DNA of 64,000 nt from Ehretia macrophylla (Eukaryota; Streptophyta; Magnoliopsida; Boraginales; Ehretiaceae), in contig CM075764.1 in assembly GCA_037974665.1 (NCBI GenBank), positions 89,274,825 through 89,338,824 of the forward strand. Direction: 5' to 3'. Position numbers and translations under genes: made by a program. How positions within the stretch are numbered: position 1 is the stretch's first letter; each line of letters starts with the position of its first letter. This document shows positions 35,687-45,582 of the stretch, piece after piece. The notes under the pieces were generated by a model. That model did not search any database. It was not told the origin of the DNA and saw only the letters and a list, made by a program, of their open reading frames with translations.

Positions 35687-36057
35687 TCTTTGCTGGTGTT
35701 GACAGATAGATTTAGACTTTAAAAGATTTGTCTGTCCGAAGGGATAGATCTCTTTGAGTGAAATGTTCATATCGTATGCTGTGTATTTTTGTCAAAATGT
35801 AATATACAATATACAATGAACTAGGATGTTGCTATTGCAGCTTATCTCCTTTTGATTAGATCATTATTTCATGTTTCTCTTACCGTTAGCAACATTCTTG
35901 TAAATGGTCAATTTTACTTAATCGAGATTTTGACTAGAAATATTTATTTTCCATTGATTACATCACATGGGTGCTATCAAGTTGAAGTTTAATGAAGATA
36001 TGAATGAATTTTTTGATTCTAAACCAAATGCTTGGTAGGTAGTATATTAGGATAGTA
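35687..36057. other. Unit 2 tail, plastid block absent
   Basis: Continues unit 2 across CACTA 1 (ttctttgctggtgttgac). It then passes from gtagtatattaggatagtat directly into the (CAA)n microsatellite, with no rpoB or accD sequence between. No gene. Confidence 0.75.
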
Positions 36058-36103
36058 TAATAACAACAACAACAACAACAACAACAACAATAATAATAAT
36101 AAT
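36058..36103. repeat. (CAA)n(TAA)n microsatellite opening unit 3
   Basis: About 10 CAA and 5 TAA triplets; same position in the unit as 4861-4962. Confidence 0.95.
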
Positions 36104-36710
36104 AGACTTTTTCTTTTTAAACTTAGGCTATAATAATAAACTTTTGCTATTATGTACATATTAAATTTCAAAAGAGCATTTTGATAATTTGACAAATGAA
36201 TTCATTTCAAGAATATGAGAATGGGCTAATCCCATGTGTTTTGTCTGAAATAACTATTCCCATATTTATGAGAATCGCATTACATCAGGAATGAGATTCC
36301 TAAGTTTATTATTTCATACCAAGTATTAGAATAGGAATAAAGCCAATAATATCATTTCTTTCTCAACTCATTGCAGCATACAAATCGCTACCTAAGAACT
36401 TTATTTTATTATTTGATAACAAATAAAAGGAGATGGCACCCCAACAAATGAATAGTTACTTATTCTTTTATTTGATAACAAATAAAATGATATGGCATAG
36501 CAAAGATCCCAAGTTCAAGTAGCGAATTGTTGAGGTCAAAGTTAGCAAATTTCAATTTACGCACTCTTATTACCAATTTTATTCGTCAAGCATTGCTATA
36601 CATCATTATATTTTTATCACCAATTTATGACCTCTTACATGGATGATTAGTTGCATGTTAAAATAACAAACTTTTCTATTTCTCTTTCTTATTATACATA
36701 TACTTTTTTG

Positions 36711-36892
36711 TTAGCGTGATAACCAAGTTAGCGGAGCCTGACACCAACTGGTAAACTCATGGGTACAGATGTGTGTCCCAAGATATACTTCAGGTTTGTT
36801 AAGAGTGTGAACCTAATATGAACATATAAGTTTTAAACTTAACCTTAGCAGATGTTACTCTCTTTGTTTACCACTAGGCTACCCCTTTGAGG
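36711..36892 (-). mobile_element. SINE-like element (unit 3)
   Basis: Same element and position as 5569-5752; the A-box word TAGCCTAGTGG is complementary to 36871-36881. Confidence 0.5.
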
Positions 36893-37724
36893 GCTCTTTC
36901 TTTTAACATGTCAACTAAACATCATAAAGTAGATGATAAATTTGTGATAGAAATAAGGTGATATATAACATTAATCTTATTTGTCTCTTAACTGACCACT
37001 TGGAACATGTATTAGAACTCCACTACATCATGGGACCTATAATCTTAATAGAAATGACCGAGGGGCACTGACATACCATACAACCTAATGGAAGCATTAC
37101 CTCCAAATTATTTTCCTTGTTATGTCAAACATGAAGATGTTCAAGTTTGATTTGAATATTGAGTTTTCATTTTATTGAAATTACTTTTTGAGTTCCAACT
37201 AATTTGTTACGAAATTTAATAGCACCTCATTATGAAACTCAGAAAATAAGTTATTAAGTAACTCTCATGGCAAATTAATTAACAAAACATAAGCTTGATT
37301 TAACAAATTGCGAAACAATTTGATCTTAAACGACTTGTTAGTAAGCTCATTTTAAATGAGTTTAATAAATTGGTTGGCTTTACAACTATTAATGAATCTG
37401 ATCATTCGCAAAAGGAAAAGAATTTTATGTCTTTGTGCTTGAAATGGAAAGCTAATTCTACTCGTTACAAACTATTTTGGTAAAGGTAAATAAGAGGTCT
37501 TAATTTGTTGCTCCTTTATGGATGAATCACACTTTGTCCCCTCAAATACTTTACCAAATTGTATCTTGAAAATGTCAAAAGTTTAACAATTTGGACCTAT
37601 GGTTGAAGTAGTTTACCAAATTGTATTTTTCGATTTATGCTTGTTATTCCACAAAACTTTTAGAATTCAAGAATTTACTAAATGGAAAATAGATATAAAT
37701 GAAAATATGATGCAATATGTTGAT

Positions 37725-37965
37725 AGTCATGGTTGAGTAATTTTTATGCTTAATGCAATTTTTGTTAAATCTAAAAAAGAAATAAGATTTAAACGAGGAC
37801 AATTTCGTCATTTTACAAGGCTAACTAACAGAATTAAACGAAATTTGAGTTTGGGGAGTGTGTGCAACGTTTTAAATAACTTAGGATTTATGGTGCGACT
37901 ATTTAAAACACAGGGTTTATGATGCAATTTTTTGAAAACACAAGGGGCTATGGTGCATTTTACTC
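37725..37965. mobile_element. Unclassified 241-bp insertion in unit 3
   Basis: Absent from the other units at the same point. Flanked by TTGAT on both sides (37720-37724, 37966-37970), consistent with a 5-bp duplication. Contains the repeated words ttaaaacac, ttatggtgc and tatgatgca. No terminal inverted repeat was seen; it could be an LTR-element fragment. Confidence 0.5.
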
Positions 37966-39158
37966 TTGATAAATATATGTATTTTCTAGGTAAATATGTC
38001 GATCTTTTTCAATGAGCAACCAGTATTTTATCACCCTGTATTTTTTATTTCTTTTATTCAAGATCACCCTATATCTGCACTCTTTGTTTAATAACTCTTA
38101 TTTTTAACAAATAGAGTTAGTAAGGCTTTTCTTGTCTTTATTTGAAGGAGTTATTAATAAAATTGAATACAATTAAAGTTCAAAACTAACATCGACAACT
38201 AAACATAAATAAGAAAATAATAATAGATTAATAAGGAGTGGTGGGATGATAGTATATGTGGGTAAGATACGAGGTAAATGTAGCAAAATAGCTATTATAA
38301 CAAGATAAAATGTAATTTAATCCTTCTTGTGGGAAATGCAATTTTTTTGTAAATAGAAACAAAAAATAAAAAACGCAAACACTAGAGCCTCGTGTGGTAA
38401 ACTTGTTAAAAATTTTCTGAAGAACACTTTCTCAATCATAATTAAAACCATACTCCCCAAAAAAAGATGATTTTTTTCCAAACAATAGACTATATCCTTA
38501 GGAACAACTTGCCTAATTAATTCAAATTATACCTTTTCTAAATACAGTTATTTGTATCGAGGTTAGACCCTAACGTGATCTATAAGTCTTTCTAAAAGTG
38601 TTTCTTATCATTTAAAAGAAAAATAATCAACAACTCCTTAGCAAACTATTGGACATAGTAACGGAGGATGGTGGCAAACTATAAATCTTTCTAAAAATGC
38701 TTCTCATCTAGATCTTTTTCACTAATAAATTACGGCCCACTGGAAAAGTAAATGGGGGTATTGTTCAATAACTTTCAGCTCAGCCAAGCTATTTGTGTAA
38801 TTGCACCTCATAGTCTTTATTGAGAAACAAAATAACCATAACCATATCAAAAAGTACTGGAAAACAAACTAATTGAGGCAATATAAGGTTACAATTAATT
38901 GGGATATATAATTATTGTCACCAGCATATTCTACATTACACCAAGAGACCTTTACATTTTCAAGATTTCCATAAATAAATTTTATTAATAAAAGCAGTTG
39001 CACCTATTTCCTTTAATAGGCTGCCTATGTACCCAATCGAGATCAAGTTGGGATCAAGTCACACGTAATTCTTACAGAATATGAAATCCCTAGTTGCATT
39101 TAATAAAATTTACATCATTTCAAGTCTAATACTACACAAAGAATTAAAATACCTAAAT

Positions 39159-40253
39159 CTATGCAAAAACCGGCCTTCTAAAACGTTGTTGCTTAATGAA
39201 ACTAGGAAAAGGCCTTCGCTGCGGGATATTGTTGCATCTTGATTTTGGTGGAGGAAGATCCTTCACATCAAGTATTTGTGCAAGTTTTGTCTGTGACTGC
39301 TCTTTATGAAGTTTCTTCTTAACTTGAGTGGTGACTTCCTTGGGCCTCTCTGACAACTTCATCAAGCGTTCTCTAGTCGTGTTACCATTATCATCTGAAC
39401 AGTGATAGTCCTTCTTGAATGTGCATACACATTCTTTACTAACTTCCTTTTTTGAAGATTTTCCATCAGGATGGCCATCACAACCCCTTACTTGATCCAG
39501 TTTCTTGCTAACTTCCTTGTGCTCCTTTGGTACATTAATTATACGCCTTTCCCATTCGTCACCATTATCATCCAAACGAACACAGTGCCTCTTTGTTTCT
39601 CTAATGGTTAATGCATCAGTTCTAGTTGTTAGATTGTTTTTCCGTGAAGCTACTCCTCCATTAGCAAGGCCATCGGAAGCCATATCTTGATTAAGACTCT
39701 TGTTCACATCACTTGTATTTTCCTTGCGCTTCTTCTGATCTGGAAACTTGATTAAGCGTCCTCTTCCCATCTTGTTACCATTATCATCCAATGGAGCACA
39801 ATGCTTTCTTGAAGCTTCTTGATTAAGACTCATCTTGTTTGCTTCCTTGGGCATCTTCGGATATTTGATTATTATGCGCATTCCTTTCTTGCTACCATCA
39901 TTATCCGAACGATCACAGTGATTCTTGGTTGTGCATGCATGGTCGTCTTTACTTGATATTAATGCATCAGGGCTCGTAATGATCAGGTTGCTTTTTCTTG
40001 AATCTTCACCATGATCAGGATGGTCATCACATTCCATATCATCGTCTTCGACGTCACTCTCCACCCAACAAGGATCTCTCGGCTTCCTGAAGAGTGCTTC
40101 AGCAAGGCTTGATCTCTTCATCATGAACTCCTTCGGATTCCCCAAAGAAGCCGCTGAGATGGCTTCTTGAATCAACACAAATATATCAATTTCTTTTGAA
40201 AGATTATAGTTGGCTCGAAATACATCTTCGAGTTTTATTCCCCTCCTCTCCAT
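39159..40253 (-). CDS. Tandem-family protein, copy C (364 aa)
   Basis: Start ATG at 40253 (MERRGIKLED), with the domain order of copy A. It keeps SDVNKSLNQDMA between the second and third modules, as in D and E, so this is probably the ancestral form. Relative to A it lacks 20 residues (SVKKMESRYQQ...KIQ) near the C-terminus: a clean 60-bp in-frame deletion between two tttgt words, removing the REKKRK cluster. The C-terminus is intact (RRPFPSF ... RRPVFA). A Copia element sits 15 bp upstream of the ATG and separates the gene from its promoter. The frame also runs upstream into that element from an ATG at 40322, giving a possible chimeric N-terminus. Function unknown. Confidence 0.6.
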   Translation of the reverse strand: MERRGIKLEDVFRANYNLSKEIDIFVLIQEAISAASLGNPKEFMMKRSSLAEALFRKPRDPCWVESDVEDDDMECDDHPDHGEDSRKSNLIITSPDALISSKDDHACTTKNHCDRSDNDGSKKGMRIIIKYPKMPKEANKMSLNQEASRKHCAPLDDNGNKMGRGRLIKFPDQKKRKENTSDVNKSLNQDMASDGLANGGVASRKNNLTTRTDALTIRETKRHCVRLDDNGDEWERRIINVPKEHKEVSKKLDQVRGCDGHPDGKSSKKEVSKECVCTFKKDYHCSDDNGNTTRERLMKLSERPKEVTTQVKKKLHKEQSQTKLAQILDVKDLPPPKSRCNNIPQRRPFPSFIKQQRFRRPVFA

Positions 40254-40275
40254 AATTACCAAGTTACTATTAGAG

Positions 40276-40923
40276 TTAAACGTGCTTATCAAGTCCCATG
40301 AGAAAATCATACACCTTTTCATTTTCGCGAATGGTTTGCATCTTCTTCATTGCTCCGCAACGACAGCCACATAAGCATAATGGTATGGGATTTGCAACCT
40401 GCAACTCATCCCATAAACTTCGCAATTTTCCGTAATAGTTAGAGACTGATGTCCTCTCTTGTTGAAGCAGAGCAATTGTTCGTCGCAGCTCATAGACTCT
40501 CGCTGCATTACCTTGCGAGAATCTTTCCTCTAAATCTTTCCAGATTTCTCTTGCAGTTTCCGCATAAGCAATGCTATTTTGTAGTTCTTTTGCCACCGAG
40601 TTGACGAGCCAGGAAGGTACCATTGCATTGCATTTTATCCATGACGGCAAGTCTCGGGAAGTAACATCCGGCTTGCTTATGGAACCATCTACGAACCCCG
40701 TTTTTGTTTTTGAATCAAGGGCGTTGATCATACTCCTTTTCCAGGTGAAATAATTTCCTCCATCATTATCTAGGGGATTTACTACGAAAACTAACCCAGG
40801 ATGGTCAGAAGGTTGAAGGTAATAGGGGGAATTAACGTCCCCTGTGTTTGAGGTATTGCCATTAGTCGATGCGACTTCGCCTGGGGTTTTATCACCCGCC
40901 ATTGTGGCCGATGAAGTGGACAT
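40276..40923 (-). pseudogene. Copia C gag fragment
   Basis: 215-codon frame starting MSTSSATMAGDKTPGE, with the Copia gag hallmarks NYFTWKRSMINALDSKTK, WLVNSVAKELQNSIAY, ARVYELRRTIALLQQ and SVSNYYGKLRSLWDEL. It ends soon after DFLMGLD at the rearrangement junction. The nucleocapsid zinc knuckle, protease and integrase are missing. The start codon lies about 65 bp inside the primer-binding site. Confidence 0.85.
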
Positions 40924-40998
40924 GAGGATGGATATGTTTGTTTGTGGTGAGAGTTTACTTTAGCAGATTAAAATTTTGTAAACCTGCTCTGATACCAT

Positions 40999-41217
40999 GT
41001 AAAATTGTGTTTGGCAAAAATGAGTCATTTTCATTGATACCATATGTGGTTTAAATAATGAGTACATCTGTTAGCCTATAGCTTATGAATCAGATTACAA
41101 CAAATCAATTAATCATTTATCTAATGTACAAGATAAGTAGGCTATCTAATGTACAATGAGTCCTATGCTAGTAAGGATTTGCATGAGATATGGTGATAAG
41201 CACGATTAACTCTAATA
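40999..41217 (-). repeat. Inverted internal LTR of Copia C
   Basis: Complete LTR in reverse orientation (its start TATTAGAG is complementary to 41210-41217), followed on the minus strand by TGGTATCAGAG. It differs from the 3' LTR mainly by about 24 extra bases (taatcatttatctaatg region). Confidence 0.85.
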
Positions 41218-42153
41218 TCCTAAATTACCACTTTTAGCAAGAATATCCAACGTGTACTTTCTTTGATTTATGGAAATTCCTGCTGCCGAACGAGCTACTT
41301 CGAGCCCCAAAAAATACTTTAATTTCCCAAGATCTTTGATTCAGAAGGCATGGTCTAAATGATGCTTGAGCTTGACTATGTATGCATGATCATTCCCAGC
41401 CACTATCACATCATCCACATAAATGAGAACCGCGACAAATTAGTTGCAGACTTAGGAAACATTTGTACAAATCCTAGTCAATATCGTAGATTGGTTGGAA
41501 AATTGCTATATCTTACCATCACGAGGCCAGACATTTGCTATGCAGTACATATTCTTAGTCAGTTTATGCAAAATCCTCGCCAACCATATCTTGATGCAGC
41601 TTTTCGAGTACTTCGCTATCTTAAAGGAAATCCGGGGCAAGGAATTCTTTTACCTTCCACTGGCTCATTGCAGCTTAAGGCATATTGCGACGCTGATTAG
41701 GCTGGATGCCCCACCACACGTCGCAGCACAACAGGTTACATTGTGTTCCTTGGTGCTTCTCCCATTTCTTGGCGCTCCAAGAAGCAAACTGTGGTGTCCC
41801 GTTCGTCCGCTGAAGCTGAGTATCGCAGCATGGCAACAGTCACTAGTGAAGTTATTTGGCTCAAGTGTTTACTTCATGATCTTCACGTAGATCACCCAGC
41901 ATCCGTCCCTCTCTACTATGATAATCAAGCTGCTATGCACATTGCAGCCAATCCAGTATTTCACGAGCGAACTAAGCACATTGAACTTGATTGTCACTTC
42001 ATTCGACAACACATTCAGTCTAAACTTTTAGCTCCTCGTGCCATTCCTTCTCAAGCTCAAATTGCTGACATTTTTACAAAGGCTCTCGGTACTGATCAAT
42101 TTTATCGGTTGTTACGCAAGCTAGGCATTTCGTCTCTTCATGCGCCACCTTGA
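41218..42153. pseudogene. Copia C reverse transcriptase and RNase H, split in two orientations
   Basis: The minus strand at 41440-41218 reads VLIYVDDVIVAGNDH (polymerase active site YVDD), [15 protein letters not shown] and [11 protein letters not shown]. The + strand from about 41441 resumes with YRRLVGKLLYLTITRPDICY, RVLRYLKGNPGQGI, then RNase H motifs KQTVVSRSSAEAEYRSMA, YDNQAAMHIAANPVFHERTK and ADIFTKALG. A TAG at about 41698 replaces the tryptophan of the usual D-A-D-W-A-G motif. Non-functional. Confidence 0.85.
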
Positions 42154-42160
42154 GGGGGAG

Positions 42161-42357
42161 TATTAGAGTTAATCGTGCTTATCACCATATCTCATGCAAA
42201 TCCTTACTAGCATAGGACTCATTGTACATTACATAGCCTACTTATCTTGATTTGTTGTAATCTGATTCATAAGCTATAGGCTAACGGATGTACTCATTAT
42301 TTAAACCACATATGGTATCAATGAAAATGGCTCATTTTTGCCAAACACAATTTTACA
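42161..42357 (+). repeat. 3' LTR of Copia C
   Basis: Starts TATTAGAGTTAATCG after the purine tract and ends CAATTTTACA before GTTAC. Confidence 0.85.
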
Positions 42358-42498
42358 GTTACATTGGTTCCTACTATGTGAAGTTGAAAGAAAAAGAAAG
42401 AATTGCTTAGGAAGAAGAAAAGACAATCTTCTCTTACGAACAACCAAACAAAGAATAGAATGTTTCTGGGGGCGGTTTTTAAGAATTTTGTGGGGGCT

Positions 42499-42507
42499 AT
42501 ATATATA
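42499..42507 (-). promoter_or_regulatory. TATA box of gene C, displaced by Copia C
   Basis: Same TATA motif as in the other copies, but now about 2.25 kb from the start codon because of the element between 40268 and 42357. Confidence 0.55.
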
Positions 42508-43617
42508 GAATGTAATGAAAACCTTTTGCGTCTATGTTTCTTTTTGCGCAAGATACAAACATGGGCGGAATTATTATTTCAACTTCTTCTTGTTAGAATT
42601 TTTTAGATTTGGGAAAGAATACCCCATTATTATTACATTATGATTGGCCCTATCGATTTTGGCCTATCACGTTTAATCCAAGTGAACCTAATTATACAAT
42701 TAAAGCCATAGTTCATCTCAATTTTCCAGGATCTATTCTTCAATAGTTTAGAAGCAACTAAAATGGCTTTCTTTCATATGAGAAGGCATAAAATAATAAC
42801 TTAAGGATGTTCACTTCTTCTGATTTTGCTCTTTAGATGCAATGTTAAGTTTGAATTGTTTTACTTTACTTTCATATAAATCATATCTGATGCCTTTTAT
42901 TATTCTTATTATTATTTTGTTATTACACTGGGCAACATGTGTTCTATGTGAAAAGATAATCATATGAAGCTATATGAGCATAAAAATTATAGCTGCCTGT
43001 AAGTAAGATGTTTTCATGACTTTATATTTGTGGTCTTATACATATATAAAGTGACATTCTCTTCGCATGTGGTTCTTCTTTAGAGGAATTAATTACACTG
43101 GCCATCAGTGATACAAAGAGTTACTAGTGCTCAGCCATAGAAATCCATATTCTTTGTTGATGTTGAAGGATAGATCTAGACTTTAAAAGATTTGTCTGCC
43201 CAAAGAGGATAGATCTCTTTAGAGATGCATCACTGTTTCACTTGAGGGGAAGGTCTATACCGTATGTTGTGTACTCTTGCCCAAAGAGGACTATGCAATA
43301 TACATTGAACTCTCATGAGGATGCCGGTATTGCAGCTTATCTCCTTTTGATTAGATCATTATTTCATGTTTCTCTTATAGTTAGCAACATTCTTGTAAAT
43401 GGTCAATTTTGTTTAATCAAGATTTTGACTATAAATATTTATTATCCATTGATTACATCACATGGGTGCTATCAAGTTTAAGTTTAATGAAGATATGAAT
43501 GATTTTTTTGATTCTGAACCCTATGCTTGGTAGGTAGTATATTAGGATAGTATTGGGGATGACTTTTATATGATGACAACATTACCCTTTTGTTATTGTA
43601 TACATGTTATTATTTTA
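42508..43617. other. 5' flank and tail of unit 3
   Basis: No gene. Collinear with 22064-22709 plus 35687-36050, and with 8902-9687 plus 16840-17250. The plastid-block junction is at about 43552 (gtat/tggggatgac). Confidence 0.7.
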
Positions 43618-43852
43618 AGAATCACTCACATATTCTTCTAAATTATATATGATTGCGGGCTTAACATAGAAAACCAGTCGGGATATGCAAGAACAAACCA
43701 TTTTTATTGGAAATATTCCTCTAATGAATTTCCCGGTAACTTCTATAGTAAATGGAATATATAGAATTGTGATTAACCAAATATTACAAATCCCCCGTAT
43801 TTATTACCGGTCAAAATTGGACCATAACAGAATTTTAGTCTATACCAGCACC

Positions 43853-44677
43853 TAGGGATGGCAATGGGTAGAGTTTAAACTCGAATTCGACGGGTATTCG
43901 ACTTGATTATAAACTCGTTTACGAAACCGATGGAGTATCTGTTAGGGTTTGGTTTTTACAAGTGATTACCGACGGGTAGTCCGATAGTGTTTGGTAATAG
44001 CAATTTAGAAAAACCCGAAACCCGAGAACTCGATTAGTAATTTAGTAAAAATAAATTAATACAAATGTTTATATATTTACATACATATACAAATAATATA
44101 TTACTTAAGAAAATATAATTTTTTAATATTGGTCTAAAATTAATAGTTGTGGGCTATAACCCAACTCTTATTATTTATGTTTACCTATTATTTTTATCTA
44201 ATTTAACTAATACAACCGCTCAATTACTGAATAATTCAAACGAGAATGATAATTTACAATTATGACAAGTACTTTACGTTCTTTTTTCTTCAGGTTATTT
44301 CATATTATTATGGAAGGATGATAACTTCTCAGCATAAATATTTTGTTGAATGTTTTTATTAAGTTTAAGTTTGATAATAGACAACAAATTTAATTTACGT
44401 TTTCTAATCCATTGCGATTTGTCATTATTTTAGTACTTTTTTTATTTCTTTAAAAACTTTTTAAGTTTTTCTTTTTAAAAAAAAAAATCTTTTTTTTTTA
44501 TTCATTAACGGGTTTGGTTGGGTATCTGCGGGTTTTTGAATATTTAACGGGTTCCGGTTTGGTAAGCAAAATCTAAACCCGATGGATTTCCATCACGGGT
44601 TTGGTAAAATATAATTTAAACGAGTTTGGGTTTGGTTTTATACATTTTAGTAGGTATCCGACCCGTTGCCTTTCCTA
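43853..44677. mobile_element. hAT-like element, 825 bp, inside rpoB
   Basis: Ends TAGGGATGGCAATGGG and CCGTTGCCTTTCCTA form imperfect terminal inverted repeats. CCAGCACC (43845-43852) and CCAGTACC (44678-44685) are the 8-bp target duplication with one change. The interior repeats words such as cgggttt and acccgaaac and codes for nothing recognisable. A non-autonomous element. Confidence 0.8.
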
Positions 44678-45252
44678 CCAGTACCATAATATCAGATTGG
44701 GATGGAAGACCAGAATTAGAAATTGATAGAAAAGCAATGATATTGGCTTGTGTGAGTAGGAAACATAAAATATATGTTCTAGTCTATCATCATCTATGGG
44801 TTCAAATCTGAGAGAAATTCTAGAACATATTTGTTATCCTGAAATTTTTTGTCTTTCCTGAACGATAAGGAGATAGAAAAGCAATTGGGTCAAAAGAAAA
44901 TATCATTTTAAAGTTTTATCAACAACTTGCTTGTGTTGGCGGGGATTCGGTATTTTCTGAATCCTTATGTAACTAATTACCAAAGAATTTCTTTCAACAA
45001 AGATGTGAATTAGGATGAATTGGCAATGAAATACGAACTGAACATTAAATCATGATATACCCTAGAAGAATACTTTTCTTTTTACCATGAGATAAATTGA
45101 TGGTCGCCGATCATTTGATTGGAGTGAAATTTACAATGGGTACACTTGATGATATGAATCATTTAAAAAATAAATGTATTAGTTCTATAGCCGATCTTTT
45201 AGAAAATCAATTTGGATTGGCGCTGGTTTGTTTAGAAAATGAGGTTCGAGAG

Positions 45253-45484
45253 TATAGAGAGTAGATATGAGCAAATTAAAGCTCTGTATGTATTTCATAT
45301 ATTCACGGTCAATTTATACACAAGTTACAATGGGATAAGATAGCAGCACATAACAGTGTGCTCCATGAAATGTGGAAATACAAAATTAGAAAAGTTATGA
45401 AGATACCGAAGTTATGATCAACATTATCCTCTGTCATGTGACGACTCACGTGGTGAACCATTGCTATAAAACTCTTCCTTAACA
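45253..45484 (-). repeat. 3' LTR of Copia B
   Basis: 232 bp, direct copy of 49845-50076; on the minus strand begins TGTTAAGGAAGAG. Confidence 0.9.
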
Positions 45485-45582
45485 TACCCCCGCAAGATGG
45501 CGGTGCAATCGGCAACACTGATCTTGGACCTTAAAAGATTGAATCTAGCTTTGGACAAGGGCTTGGTAAGAACATCGGCAAG

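Larger units (their letters stand above)
36104..39158. other. Unit 3 front and 3' flank of gene C
   Basis: No gene. Collinear with 4963-7600 and 51176-54620, with the landmark at about 37074. Holds a SINE-like element and a 241-bp insertion, listed separately. Confidence 0.75.
40268..42357 (+). mobile_element. Copia C, internally inverted (2.1 kb) in the 5' leader of gene C
   Basis: Bounded by perfect GTTAC duplications (40263-40267, 42358-42362). Sister units read accaagttacgttgg without interruption. From left: 24 bp of LTR start in + orientation; gag on the minus strand; primer-binding site and a complete LTR on the minus strand (40999-41217); a reverse-transcriptase piece on the minus strand (41218 to about 41440); the rest of RT and RNase H on the + strand (to 42153); purine tract gagggggag; 3' LTR on the + strand (42161-42357). 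Since one duplication encloses everything, the rearrangement may predate integration (autointegration or strand switching of the cDNA), although later inversion cannot be excluded. Confidence 0.85.
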
